Of a stretch of 64,000 nucleotides of DNA, positions 52,513 through 64,000 are shown piece after piece. Location of the stretch: the NCBI GenBank assembly GCA_029783825.1, contig JAREIK010000734.1:215191-279190 (forward strand). Reading direction: 5' to 3'. Numbering within the stretch: the first letter of the stretch is position 1; each line of letters begins with the position of its first letter. The notes beneath the pieces are model-generated. The model searched no databases and was not told where the DNA came from. It saw only the letters and a list, made by a program, of their open reading frames with translations. This DNA is from Sapria himalayana (lineage: Eukaryota > Streptophyta > Magnoliopsida > Malpighiales > Rafflesiaceae). The translations under genes were made by a program, and so were the position numbers.

Positions 52513-52555
<43 letters not shown>
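52513..52555. repeat. TA run (about 21 units)
   Basis: Perfect TA run in macro-unit copy 2. Copy 1 has only six or so units at the same place (about 5875-5887). Confidence 0.95.
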
Positions 52556-52557
<2 letters not shown>

Positions 52558-52710
52558 ATCTATCCGTCATTCTATCTGTCTATGTTTCTATCATCTATTT
52601 GTCTATCTTTTTATCTATCTTTTTGTCTATTAATTTGCCTAACTTTCTATCTATCTTTCTATCAATATATCTATTTATCATTCTATTTATCTATCTATCT
52701 ATCTATCTTA

Positions 52711-52806
52711 TTGAAAATGTATCCATCTATCTCTCTATCTATCAATGTATCAATCTTATTGTAAATGCATTCATTTATCTCTCTATCTATCATTTTATGT
52801 GTCATT
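52711..52806 (+). repeat. 48-bp tandem duplication (copy 2)
   Basis: This is the counterpart of 6041-6136. Units start at 52711 (ttgaaaatgtatcc) and 52759 (ttgtaaatgcattc), again with a period of 48. Base changes relative to copy 1 give a visible measure of divergence between the two 35-kb copies. Confidence 0.8.
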
Positions 52807-55800
52807 ATATGTGTCTATCTATCTTTCTATGCATCAATCTATCTAGTTTTCTAACTATCTATCTTTATATTTATCAATCAATCTATCTCTAAATTTATCT
52901 GTCTATCAATCTGTCTATCTACCAATCTAATAATCTTTCTGTCTATCTATGTATCTATCTATCTATCTATCTATCTTTCTGCCTATTTATCTATCTATCT
53001 AATGATCTGTCTATCCATATATTTATCTTTCTATCTATCTATATATCGTTATATCTGTGTATTTATCTATATATTAATCTATCTAACTTTTTATACATCT
53101 TTCAATATATCTATCTATCAATATATCTATATATCAATTTATCTAATTATCTGTCATTCCCTCTATCTATCTATTTATCTATTTATCTGTCTATCTATCT
53201 ATTTGTCAATCATTCAATCAGTCTATCTATCTATCAGTCTATCCTTTTGTCATCTTTTTTCCTATCTATCTATCTATCTATCACTTTTTCTATCTGTCTA
53301 TCTATCTATCTATCTATCTATCTTTTAGTATTTCTATCTATCTATCTATCTATCTATCTATATATTTGTCTATCTATCTTTGTAATAATAAATCTATCGA
53401 TCTATCTATTTATATATCTATCTATCAAACAATTCATCTATCTGTCTATCTATTTTGGCTATCTATATATATTCTATTTATTTATCAATCTATCGATCTA
53501 CATGTCTATCTATTTAATTATCTATCATTCTATCTATTTATCTATCTATATATCTATCTATTTGATTATTTTCTATTTATCTATATGTCTATCTATAATC
53601 TATCTATGTATCTATCTTTATAATAATCGATCTATCTATCTATCTATCTATCTATTTATCTATTTCTTTATAAATCTTTATGTCTATATAACAAGATATC
53701 TATCTATCTTTCTATCTATATATCTAAAAAAAATTTAATCTAGCTATCTATCTATATATATATTTATCTATTTATGTATCTATTTATTTATCTGCCTATC
53801 TATCTATCTAACTATATATATATATTTGTCTATCATTTAATTTGTAAATCTATCTATCTATGAATCTATATATCAATCTATCTATTAATCTCTATATCAA
53901 TCTATCTATAAATTGTTAATCTATATATTAATATGTCTATCAATGTGTCAATATAATGTTTATAAATCAATCAATCTGTTTGACTATCTTTATATCTATC
54001 TATTTCTTTATATAGGTGTCTATCTAACTAACTATCTATCTATATATTTATCTACCTATCAATTTGTCTAACTATCTATGTTTTTATTTGGTCTATCGAT
54101 CTATTTGTCTATCTACCTGTCTATCTATATATCTATCTATCTTTATATATATATATAATATATATAATATATATATATATATATCAGTCTATCTATCTAT
54201 TCTATCTATCTGTCTATCTGGTTACTATATTTGTAAATATATGTATCTATCGATTTTGCTATCGATATGTCTATCTATCTATCTACCTATCTCTATAACT
54301 ATCTATCTATTTATCTTTTATGTTTCATATGTATCTATTTATCTATTTATCTATCTAGCTATCTATCTATTTATCTATATATCTATCTATATATCTATTT
54401 GTCTATCTATATATCAATCAATCAATCAATATATCAATCAATCAATCAATCTGTCTATCAATATGTTTATTGATCTGTATCTCAATTTATATAACAATGT
54501 TTTATATCAATCTATCTATCATTGTGTCTATCAATATGGCAAACTATCTCTTAATCTTTATGTCTTTATATATGAATATCTATATATCAATCTACTTATA
54601 TATCTATCTATTTATCTATCAATCTATCTGGATGTCTATCTATTTTTATATCAATCAATCACTCAATCTATTTAACTATTAATATATCTACCAAACTATC
54701 TATCTATCTATCTATCTTTTATCAGTCTATATCTTTGTTTGTTTTATTTTGACTATCTTTCAATCTTTTTGTCTATTTATTTGTCGTTCTATCTTTTATA
54801 TATCTATTTATATCTTTTTCTTTCTCTCCATCTATCTGTCATTCTTTCTATCAATCTAGTTGTCGGTGTGCATATTAATTTATATGTCTATCTATTAGTG
54901 TATCTATTTGTCAATCTATTATTCTATATATTTGTCTATATATCTTTCTAGCTATTTATCTTATATTATTTCTCCCTCTTTTTATTTGTCTATATCTATC
55001 TATTTATCAATCTATGAATTTGTTTGCCAAACTATCTATCTATCTATCTATATGATATCTATCTGTCTATATATTTGTCTATATATCTATCTATCAATAT
55101 ATCTATTAAACTATATATCTATATGTTTATCTATCTATTTGTCAGTTTATCTGTATGTTTGAATGTCTACCAATCTATCTGTCTATCTTTCTATCTATTT
55201 GTATATATCTTTGTATATTTGTCTCTCTATCTATCTGTCCATCTATATGTCTGTATGTTTATCTATCTGTCTATCTGTCTAGCTATCTATCGATCTGTTT
55301 ATCTGTCTATGTATCTATCTATCAATCTATATATCAATCAATCTATCTATATATCTATCTATCAATTTGTTTATTAATCTATCTATTTATGTGTCTATCT
55401 AGCTGTCTAATTATCTATTTATTTGTATAGCTATCTATCTATCTATCTATTGTTCTGTCTAATATTCTATTTATCTATCTGTCTGTCTATCTATCTATCT
55501 ATCTCTATATCTATTTGTATATCTATGTCTATCTATATCTCGAATAATCTATCTATCTATCTTTATATATATCCATCTATCTATCTATCTAGCTAATAAT
55601 CTACATATTTATCTATCTATATATCTATATAATCTATCTATATATCTTTTTATCTATCTATCTATTTATCTATGTATCTATCTAACGATCTATATACCTA
55701 TTTTCTATCTATAATTCTATATCTTTATAATTCTATCTCTCTATCTTTCTATATATTTCTATATATCTACCTATCTATCTGTCTATCTATCTATCTATCT

Positions 55801-57116
55801 AACTAACTAACTAACTATCTCTCTATTATTCTATCTTTCTCTCTATCTATTTATTTACATATATATATATATATATCTATCTATTTATGTATCCATCTAT
55901 ATGTATATCTTTTTGTCTATCTATTGATCTATTTATTTATCTATCTATCTATATAGGTATTTGTTTATTTATTTGTCAAATTATATGTCTATGTATCTAT
56001 CTATTGAATGGTATATGTATTTGTATATCTATCTATCTATATTTTGAATAGTTTGTATATTTGTATATCTATCTATCTAATTGTATATTAATTTGTCTAT
56101 CTATCTTTCCATCAATCTGCCTATTAATTTGTCTATCCATCTACCCATCAATCTGTCTATTATTATTTTTATAAATTTGTATATCTTGTGTCTTCTAATT
56201 TATATTTCTATCTATATATATATCTAGCTATATATCTATTTATATGTTTATATATCTATCTATTTTTCTATCAATATATATATATTATATAACAAACTAT
56301 CTATCAATCTATCAATCTTTCATTCTATATATCTAACTTTTTAATATATCAGTCTATCTATAGTTATATCTATCTTTCTAACTATATATCTATCTATATG
56401 TATATCTATAGTCTATCTATCTGTCTATCTATTTGATTATCTATATTTCTATCTTTCTATCAATCTATTTGTCTATCTATCTATCTGTCATTCTATCTTT
56501 TTTATCTATCTATATTTTTTCTTCTATATAACTATCTATCCAATCTAACTATTAATATGTTCTTCAATCTATCTATCTATGTATCTATATATCTATCCAT
56601 TTATCTATCTATCTCTTTGTCTATCTATCTATTTATCTATCTATTTATCAATATGTATATCAATTTCAATATCTATTTCTCTAATATTTATCTATCTATC
56701 TATATGTATTTCCTAGTGTCTATCTATTGGTCTATCTATCTGTCTATCTATCTTTCTATAAAGATAAATATATATCTTTCTATCTTTCTATCTTTCTATC
56801 TATTAGTCTATTTATCTATTTATATATCGGTCTATCTATCTATCTATCTATATGTCAGTCTGTCTATCATTTTATTTAATTATATATCTATCTTTATATC
56901 TATCTATCTTTCTTTCTATTTATCTATCTGTCTATTTTCATTCTATATAACTAACAAACTATCCATCTATCTATTTATCTATATATCTATCTATCCATCT
57001 GTCTATCTATTTTTTTATCTATCTGTCTATCTACCTATCTATCCATCAATTGATCGATCTATCTATCTATCTGTTTATGTATTTGTTTATCTATATAGCT
57101 ATATGTCTATTAGTTT

Positions 57117-57180
57117 GTCTATGTGTCCATTTATCTTTCTAACAATTTGTCTATGTGTCTATTTATCTTTCTAACAATTT
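57117..57180 (+). repeat. Two 32-bp tandem units
   Basis: Two units of gtctatgtgtc(c/t)atttatc followed by tttctaacaattt start at 57117 and 57149. The counterpart in macro-unit copy 1 (about 10855 and about 13350) has a single unit. The duplication is specific to copy 2. Confidence 0.85.
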
Positions 57181-58098
57181 GTCTATCTATCAATCTAAAT
57201 ATCGATATATCGATATATGTGGGTCCATATCTATCTATTTATCTTTCTATCTATTTGTCTATCTTGCTATCTATCATATGTCTATCTATCTATATATATA
57301 TTTATCTATCTATGGGTGAATATATCTATCTCTCTATTTTTTTATCTATCAACTAACTGTTTATCAATATTTCTAACTATTTTATTATTTATTTATTTAT
57401 CTATCTATCTATTTGTCTATCTATCTATCTATCTATCAGTCTATCTATCTATAAGTCTATCTAACTATCTATTTATCCATCTATCTATCTATTATTCATT
57501 CTATCAATATGTATTTTTATAAGTCTATAAATCTATCTATCTATATATTTTTCTCCCTATATGTTTGTCTATCTACCTATCTATTTGTCTATTTATTTGA
57601 CTATCTATCCAATTATAAATAGGTCAATCAATCAATCTATTAATATGTCCTTCTATCTCTATCTATTTGTTAATATATCTGTCTATATGTTTATCTATCT
57701 ATATATATCAGGCAATTGATAAGTCTATTAAATTATCTATCTATCTTTCTATATATCTATGTATCTATCTCTCTGTCTTTGTATCTCTCTATCTAACAAT
57801 GTGTCTATCTATCTATTTACTTATCTATTTATTTGTTTATCTATTTGTCTTTTTATCTTTCTATCTAATTTATATCAATCTTTCTATCTAATTATCTATT
57901 AATCTATCTATCTATTAGTGTTTCTACTTGTCTATCTATCTTTCTATTTATTTGACTATCTATCTATTTATATACATATTTATCAATCTGTATATCTATA
58001 TGTTTATCTAATTGTCTATCTATCTCTTTATCTATATATATGTCTATCTATCTATTTGTATGACTTCTCCTTTTCTATCTTTCTATCTATATGTCTAT

Positions 58099-58148
<50 letters not shown>
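58099..58148. repeat. CA run joined to an AT run
   Basis: About 13 AC units (58099-58125) pass directly into about 12 AT units (to 58148). Confidence 0.95.
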
Positions 58149-59397
58149 CTATTTATCTATCTATCTAGTAGTCTATCTATTTGTGTGTTTGTCTATAGAG
58201 ATATATATATATATATATATGTCTATATATATCTATCTATTAATATATCTATCTATCTATTTGTGTGTTTGTTATCTATCGATTGATCTATCTAACTATC
58301 TAAATATATATCATTCAATCTATCTATCAATCTTTAAGTCAATCTATCTATCAATCTATCTAATAATCAATCTTTAAATATGCCTATCTATTTGTTTAAA
58401 TATTTCTCTATCTACCTATCTATCTATTTATTTGTTTAAATATATGCCTATCAATGTATCTATCTATCTCTTTATCTATCTTTCTATCTATTTGACTGTC
58501 TATCTATTTGACTATCTATCTATCTATTTTTTTATTTATCTATATGTTTGTCAATCTATCTATTTATGAATTTCTCTATCTATTTATAAATATGTCTATC
58601 GATTTATTAATGTAACTGTATATTTATATGTCTATCTATCTATCTAATAATTTTTATATCTACCTATCTATCAGTATATATTTCTATCTATCTATCTATC
58701 TACTGTCTATTTTTCTATCTATTTGTATATATATATATATCTATTTATATATCTATCTATGTATCTATAAATATGTCTATTTATCTATCTGTCTATATAT
58801 CTATCAATCTATATCCATCTATGTATAAGTCTATCTATATGTCAATCTATTTTGCTAAATATCTGTCTATCTTTCTGTATTCCTATATGTCAATTTATTT
58901 GTTTATCTATTTGTATATCTATCTATCTATTTCACTATATAATATTATATTTACCTATCTATTTATCTAACTATCTTTATCTTTCTATCTATATTTTTAT
59001 CAAACTAACTATCAATATTTTTATCTTTTTATCTATCAATTAATCTATCTATAGATCTATTTAATAATATATCAATCAATCAATCACTCAATCTATTGTT
59101 CTATTTATCTTTCTTTCTATCTAACTATTTGTAAATCTATTTGTATAACTATCTATCAATCTCTCTCTATATTTATCAATCTATCTATTTGTCTATCTTT
59201 CTGTCTATAAATCTATTTATCTATATGTCCATCAATCAATCAATCAATCTATCTAACTATTTGTAAAATCTATCTGTCTATCTATTTATATATCTATCTA
59301 TAAATCTATCATTTAATCTATTTGTCTATCTATGTATCTATCGTTCTATTTATTTGTCCATCTATCTTTCTTTCAATCTGTCATTTAATTGTCCATC

Positions 59398-59430
<33 letters not shown>

Positions 59431-60428
59431 TAATTTATCTTTCTATCTATCAATCTATTTTTATGCATATATATCTGTCTATCTATGTATCTTTTGTATA
59501 TCTCTCTATCTATCTATCTATCTTTCTTTCTTTTTATTTGTCTAGCAATCTATTTATCAATCTATTTATCAATCTATCTATGAATCTAAGTATCATTTTT
59601 TATATCCAACTATTTAAATATCTATCTATCTATTTGTGTATTATTTGTCTATCTCTCTATTTATATGTATATATAGTTATCTATTTATTTATTTGTTTAT
59701 CTATCTATCTATCATTCTATCTATATATCTATCTATCAGTCTATCTACCTATCTATCAATCATGTTTATCTATCTATCTCTCTATTTATGTATCTAACTA
59801 TCTATCTTTCAAATCTATTGTCTATCTTTATGCCTATCTATCTGTCTATTAATCTATCTATCAATTTGTCCATCGCTCTTTCTATCAATCTATCTTTCAA
59901 TCAATCAATCAATCATCAATATATCTATCTTTCTATCAATCTTTCAACTTTTCTCTATCTATTTGTTTATGTATCTGTCTATCTATCTATCTATCTATCT
60001 GTCTATCTATCTATCTATCTGTCTATCTATATTTTTATATATTTTCCTATCTATCTGTATATATATCTCTCTAAATGTCTATCTATTTCTTTATCTATCT
60101 ATCTGTCTATCTAACTATTTAATTCTATTTTCCATCTATCTCTTTATATATTAATCTTTCTATCTATTTATTATTTGCCTATCTATTTGTCTATCTATCT
60201 ATCTATATGTATTTCTATCTATTTATATATCTATTTATTTCACTTTCTATTTGTCTATCAATTTGTGATACAATCTTTCTTTCAATCTATCTATTAATCT
60301 ATATATCCAACTATCTATCTATATGTAAACCTTTCTATCTATCTATTTGTCTTTTTTTCTATTTATCTATCTATTTGTCTATGTGTCTATCAATCTCTCT
60401 ATCTATCTTTCTATTTGTCGATCTATAT

Positions 60429-60431
<3 letters not shown>

Positions 60432-60466
<35 letters not shown>
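60432..60466. repeat. TA run (about 17 units)
   Basis: Perfect TA run in macro-unit copy 2. Confidence 0.95.
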
Positions 60467-60468
<2 letters not shown>

Positions 60469-61355
60469 ATATATTTAACTATCTATCTATCGATATGTCC
60501 TTCTATCAATAAATCTATCTATTTATTTATCAGTCTATCTATTTTTCTATATATATATATAGATATATATGTCTATATATCTATCAATCTATCTTTATAT
60601 CTAATTATCTATATGTCTTTCAGTGTATCTTTTTATTTGTCCGTCTATTTGTCTATATTTTTATCTAATAATCTATCTATCTATCTATATGTCTATCTAT
60701 ATATCTATCTATCTCTGACTATCAATCTATCTATCAAATTGTTTATCCAACTTTCTATCTATTTGTATAACCATCTATCTATCAATCTAAATATCTATCT
60801 ATCTTGATGTCTGTCTAGCTGTCTATCTTTTTGTCAAACTTTTTATCTATCTATCTTTATATCTATTTATCTATGGATTTAACTATCTATATATTGTATA
60901 TCTATCTATCTAGCTATCTATTTATCTAAATATATTTGTCTATCTATCTATTTTTTATCTATTTTTATATCTATCTATGTATCTATCTATCTATCTATTT
61001 ATCAATCTGTCTTTCTATTTATCTATCTGTCTGTCTATCAATATTTTTATCAATTTGTATATCAATCTATGTTTCAGTCTATCTTTCAATCTATCTTTCT
61101 ATTTGTCTATTTATGTTTATATCTATCTATCTATCCATCTACCTATCTATTTATCTATATACATATCTATCTATCTATCTCTCTATATATCTGTTTATCA
61201 ATATATATATATATATATCTATCTATCTATCTTTCTATTTATCAATCTATCTATTTGACTATGAATCTATCTATTTATCTGTCAATTTTCTATCAATCAG
61301 TCCATTGATCTATCTAAATATGTATCTATATTTTTATCTATCTATCTATCAGTCA

Positions 61356-61360
<5 letters not shown>

Positions 61361-61395
<35 letters not shown>
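61361..61395. repeat. TA run (about 17 units)
   Basis: Perfect TA run in macro-unit copy 2, following agtcaaataa. The copy 1 counterpart (about 18751-18772) is shorter. Confidence 0.95.
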
Positions 61396-61397
<2 letters not shown>

Positions 61398-63059
61398 ATC
61401 TATCTATCTATCTATCTATATCTATATATTTATATATATCCATCTATCTATTTATCTTTCAATCTATCTATCTATCTATGTATCTATCAATCAATCTATT
61501 GATCTTTATATGTATAAGTATATCTATTCATCCATTTATCTGTCTAATAATCTATCTATCTATTTGTTTATCTATCTTTGTACCTATCTTTCTATCAATC
61601 TTTCTCTCTATTTGTCTACATATCTATCTATGTATTTGTATATATATCTATATATCTAATTTCCTATCTTTCTGTCTTACTATATTTTTATCTATCTGTC
61701 TATCTACCTATCTATTTATCTTTCTTTCTATTTATTTATCTATCTATCCATATAATAATATATCTATCTATCTATTTATCTATTTATTTTTCTATCTATT
61801 TATCTATATATCTATCTATCTATCTAGATGTCTATCTATTTGTCTATCTATATATATATATATATATATATATATCTATCTAATAATCTATATATTTGTC
61901 TGTTTATAAATCATTCTATTAATCTTTCTATAATTCTTTATTTCAATCTGTCTATTAATCTATATATCTATGCATCTATCAATCTTTCTATCTATCTATT
62001 ATTTATTTTTATATCTTTATATCTTTCTATCTATCTATCTATTTTTCTATCCATCTATCTTTCTATCTATTTTTTTATCCATCTATCTTTCTATCTATTT
62101 ATTTGTCTATATATCTATATATCAATCTATCTATCTATTTTTTTATTTATATATATCTATCTATCTATCTATCTTTATGTCAATTTATCGGTATATCTAT
62201 ATGTCAAATAATATGTCTATTAAACTATCTATCCAACTGTCTATCTATCTATCTGTAAATCAATCTGTCTATATGTTTGTCTATCTATTATCTATCTTTT
62301 TTCTTTTTATTTGTTTATCTATTTATCTATATATATGTTTGTATGTCTAGCTATCTATCTATATATATAACTATCTATTTATCGATTGATCTATCTATAT
62401 ATTTGTCTATCAATCTATCTTTCAATATGTCTATCAATCTATCTATAAATCTATCTATCAATATGACTATCACTCTATCTATCAGCCTGTCTTTCAATTT
62501 GTGTATCAATTTGTCTATTACTCTGTCTATCAATCTATCTATAAATATATATATCAATCTATCAATCTATCAATCTATCAGGCTATCTATATTAATATCC
62601 ATCTGACTTTTTGTTTATCTATATATATATTTGTCTATCTATCTGACTATCAATTTGTCTATCTTTTTGACTATCTATTTGTCTAGCTATATGGTTGTCT
62701 ATCTATTTATCTAAATATTTGTATATATATCTATCTATCTATCTAACTTTTTATTTGTCTATTTGTTTGTTTGTCTATCTATATATTTATGTATCTGTTT
62801 GTATGTCTGTCTATTTGTCTATATCTATAGGTCGGTTTGTTTGTCTGTCTATATGTTTGTCAGTTGGTATGTCTATCTGTATAGCTGTCTATCAGTCAGT
62901 CATTTTGTCCATCTATCTGTCCTTCTACTCATCTATCTATCTTTCAATCTACCGAACTGTCAATATACGTGACTATCTATCTACCTAACTATCAGTCTTC
63001 TTGACTTTTTGTCTACCTGACTGACTGTCTGTATATATGTCTATAAGAGTAACTCTCTA

Positions 63060-64000
63060 TCTATCTATTTGTCTGTTTGCCTATCTTTCTATCTATCTTT
63101 CTATTTGTCCTTTTGTTTATCTATATGTTAGTATATCTATTAGTAAGTCTATCTGATAGTTTATTAGTGTGTTAGTCTAACAGTCTATCAGTCTATTGGT
63201 ATATCTATATGTTAGTATGTCAGTATGTTAGTCTATTAGTTTGACAATCATTTAGTCTGTCTATATGTTTATCTTTCTATGTGTCTATGTGTCTATTTGT
63301 GTATTTATCTATCTCTCTATCTCTCAATATCTATATATCTGTATTTATCTATCTCTCTATCTCTATATCTTTCTATTTCGCTATCTCTTTATCTCTATAT
63401 CTCTTTATCTTGCAATATCATTGTCTCTTTATCTCTTTTACTCTTTATCTATCTATTTCTTTATCTTTCTATCTTTCTATCTCGCTTTCCCTCTATCTCC
63501 ATTTCACTCTAGCTCTATATCTCTCCATTTCTATATCATTCTATCTCTATATATCTTAATATCTTTATTTCTTATCTATTTATCTCTCTATCTTTATATC
63601 TCTCTAGCTCTAAATCTCTCCATTTTATATCTTTCTATCTCTATATATATTTATATCATTATTTCTTATCTATATATATATATATATATCTCTCTCTCTA
63701 CCACTCTAAATTACTATCTCGCTATCTAACAACATACCTATCTGCCTAGCTACCTACCTACCTAGTTGTATGTGTATCTATCTATATGTCTACCTACATA
63801 TCTATCTATCAATCTATTTGTCTATCTTTCTATTTATATATTTGTCTTTCTATTTATCTATCTTTGTGTCTCTCTATCTTTCAGTATGTCTCTCTTTCTC
63901 TCTAATTATCTCTCTAATTGTCTTTCTAACTCTCTAATTGTATTTCTATATATTTGTCTATCTCTCTATCTATCTCTCTAACTATAAGTCTATCTATCTA
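63060..64000 (+). repeat. 5-kb higher-order repeat, start of a unit in macro-copy 2
   Basis: This matches 20450-21370 and 25691-26640, including tttgacaatcattta at 63240, the TC-rich block and the CCTACC block before gttgtatgtgtatc. It runs off the window, so whether the 5-kb duplication also exists in macro-unit copy 2 cannot be seen. Confidence 0.85.
63300..63770 (+). repeat. TC-rich block ending in a CCTACC block (macro-copy 2)
   Basis: This is the homologue of 20700-21150 and 25910-26430, with ctacctacctacctagttg at the end. It shows that the punctuation was present before the 35-kb duplication. Confidence 0.8.

Larger units (their letters stand above)
48249..64000 (+). repeat. 35-kb macro-unit copy 2, right part
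   Basis: TCTA-type satellite resumes directly after the CACTA-like end at 48248. From about 49230 it aligns with copy 1 from about 2590 onward. Anchor pairs are 2703/49347 (tttgcctgcataaa), 4971/51630 (ttgtctcttt), 7801/54532 (caatatg, then the rare aaactatctctta), 8128/54859 (gttgtcggtgt), 11369/57709 (caggcaattgataag), 20346/62953 (cgaactgt) and 20632/63240 (tttgacaatcattta). The offset is about 46.65-46.73 kb up to 8.1 kb and about 42.6 kb after 20 kb, because copy 2 lacks the extra 2.5-kb unit, the extra 475-bp unit and the retrosequence. I found no clear counterpart in 1250-2590 for the first kilobase (48249-49230). Confidence 0.88.

Noticed and set aside
62375..62557. 60-codon minus-strand frame rich in Ile, Asp, Arg and Leu
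   Set aside because: It is satellite read on the other strand, where local ATCAATC variants happen to remove TAG codons. It has no domain.
1..64000. The macro-duplication as a pure assembly duplication
   Set aside because: The copies differ by many substitutions, private small duplications, the retrosequence and the 12-kb insertion. Collapsed or duplicated contigs would be nearly identical. Miscounted units within the array remain possible.

Overview
The window looks like non-coding, repeat-dominated DNA from a flowering plant. No intact protein-coding gene is supported. About 50 kb (1-14708, 16031-36170 and 48249-64000) is one very long, degenerate TCTA tetranucleotide satellite, equivalent to GATA on the minus strand. 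Every segment I could read has the same polarity. The angiosperm assignment rests on the insertions: a decayed Mutator-like transposase of the plant MURA type, a decayed plant mobile domain (PMD) gene beside it, and a plant-type retroelement RNase H fragment. The species cannot be named from the sequence.

The satellite is hierarchical rather than random. Position 1 realigns with 34975, and matches continue, interrupted by a 12-kb insertion, to the end of the window. The array is therefore a tandem duplication with a period of about 35 kb. Nested inside are a three-fold ~5-kb tandem repeat (20450-25690, 25691-30605 and a diverged 30606-34974, with the start of another copy at 63060-64000), a ~2.5-kb tandem duplication (10130-12554 and 12555-16430), a nearly identical ~475-bp duplication (8690-9620), and smaller 60-, 48- and 32-bp duplications. 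Some are shared by both 35-kb copies and others occur in only one, which gives a relative order of events. TA and CA runs, TC-rich blocks and CCTACC-rich blocks punctuate the array.

Two insertions interrupt it. The first (14709-16030) is a 5'-truncated minus-strand retrosequence with an RNase H C-terminus, about 1 kb of 3' untranslated sequence, an AATAAA signal, an A-rich tail and a 20-bp direct repeat of the target. Paralogous empty sites lie elsewhere in the window. The second (about 36171-48248) is AT-rich. Its left 6 kb shows only small repeats and hairpins. Its right part holds a dead Mutator-like element (about 42362-47940) with inverted terminal arrays of 84-85-bp hairpin units, a MURA pseudogene and a PMD pseudogene. 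The block ends at 48248 in a CACTA-type terminus for which no left partner was found.

Long open frames in the plus strand of the array come from the repeat itself: TCTA repeated reads Ser-Ile-Tyr-Leu in all three frames without a stop. They are not annotated as genes.
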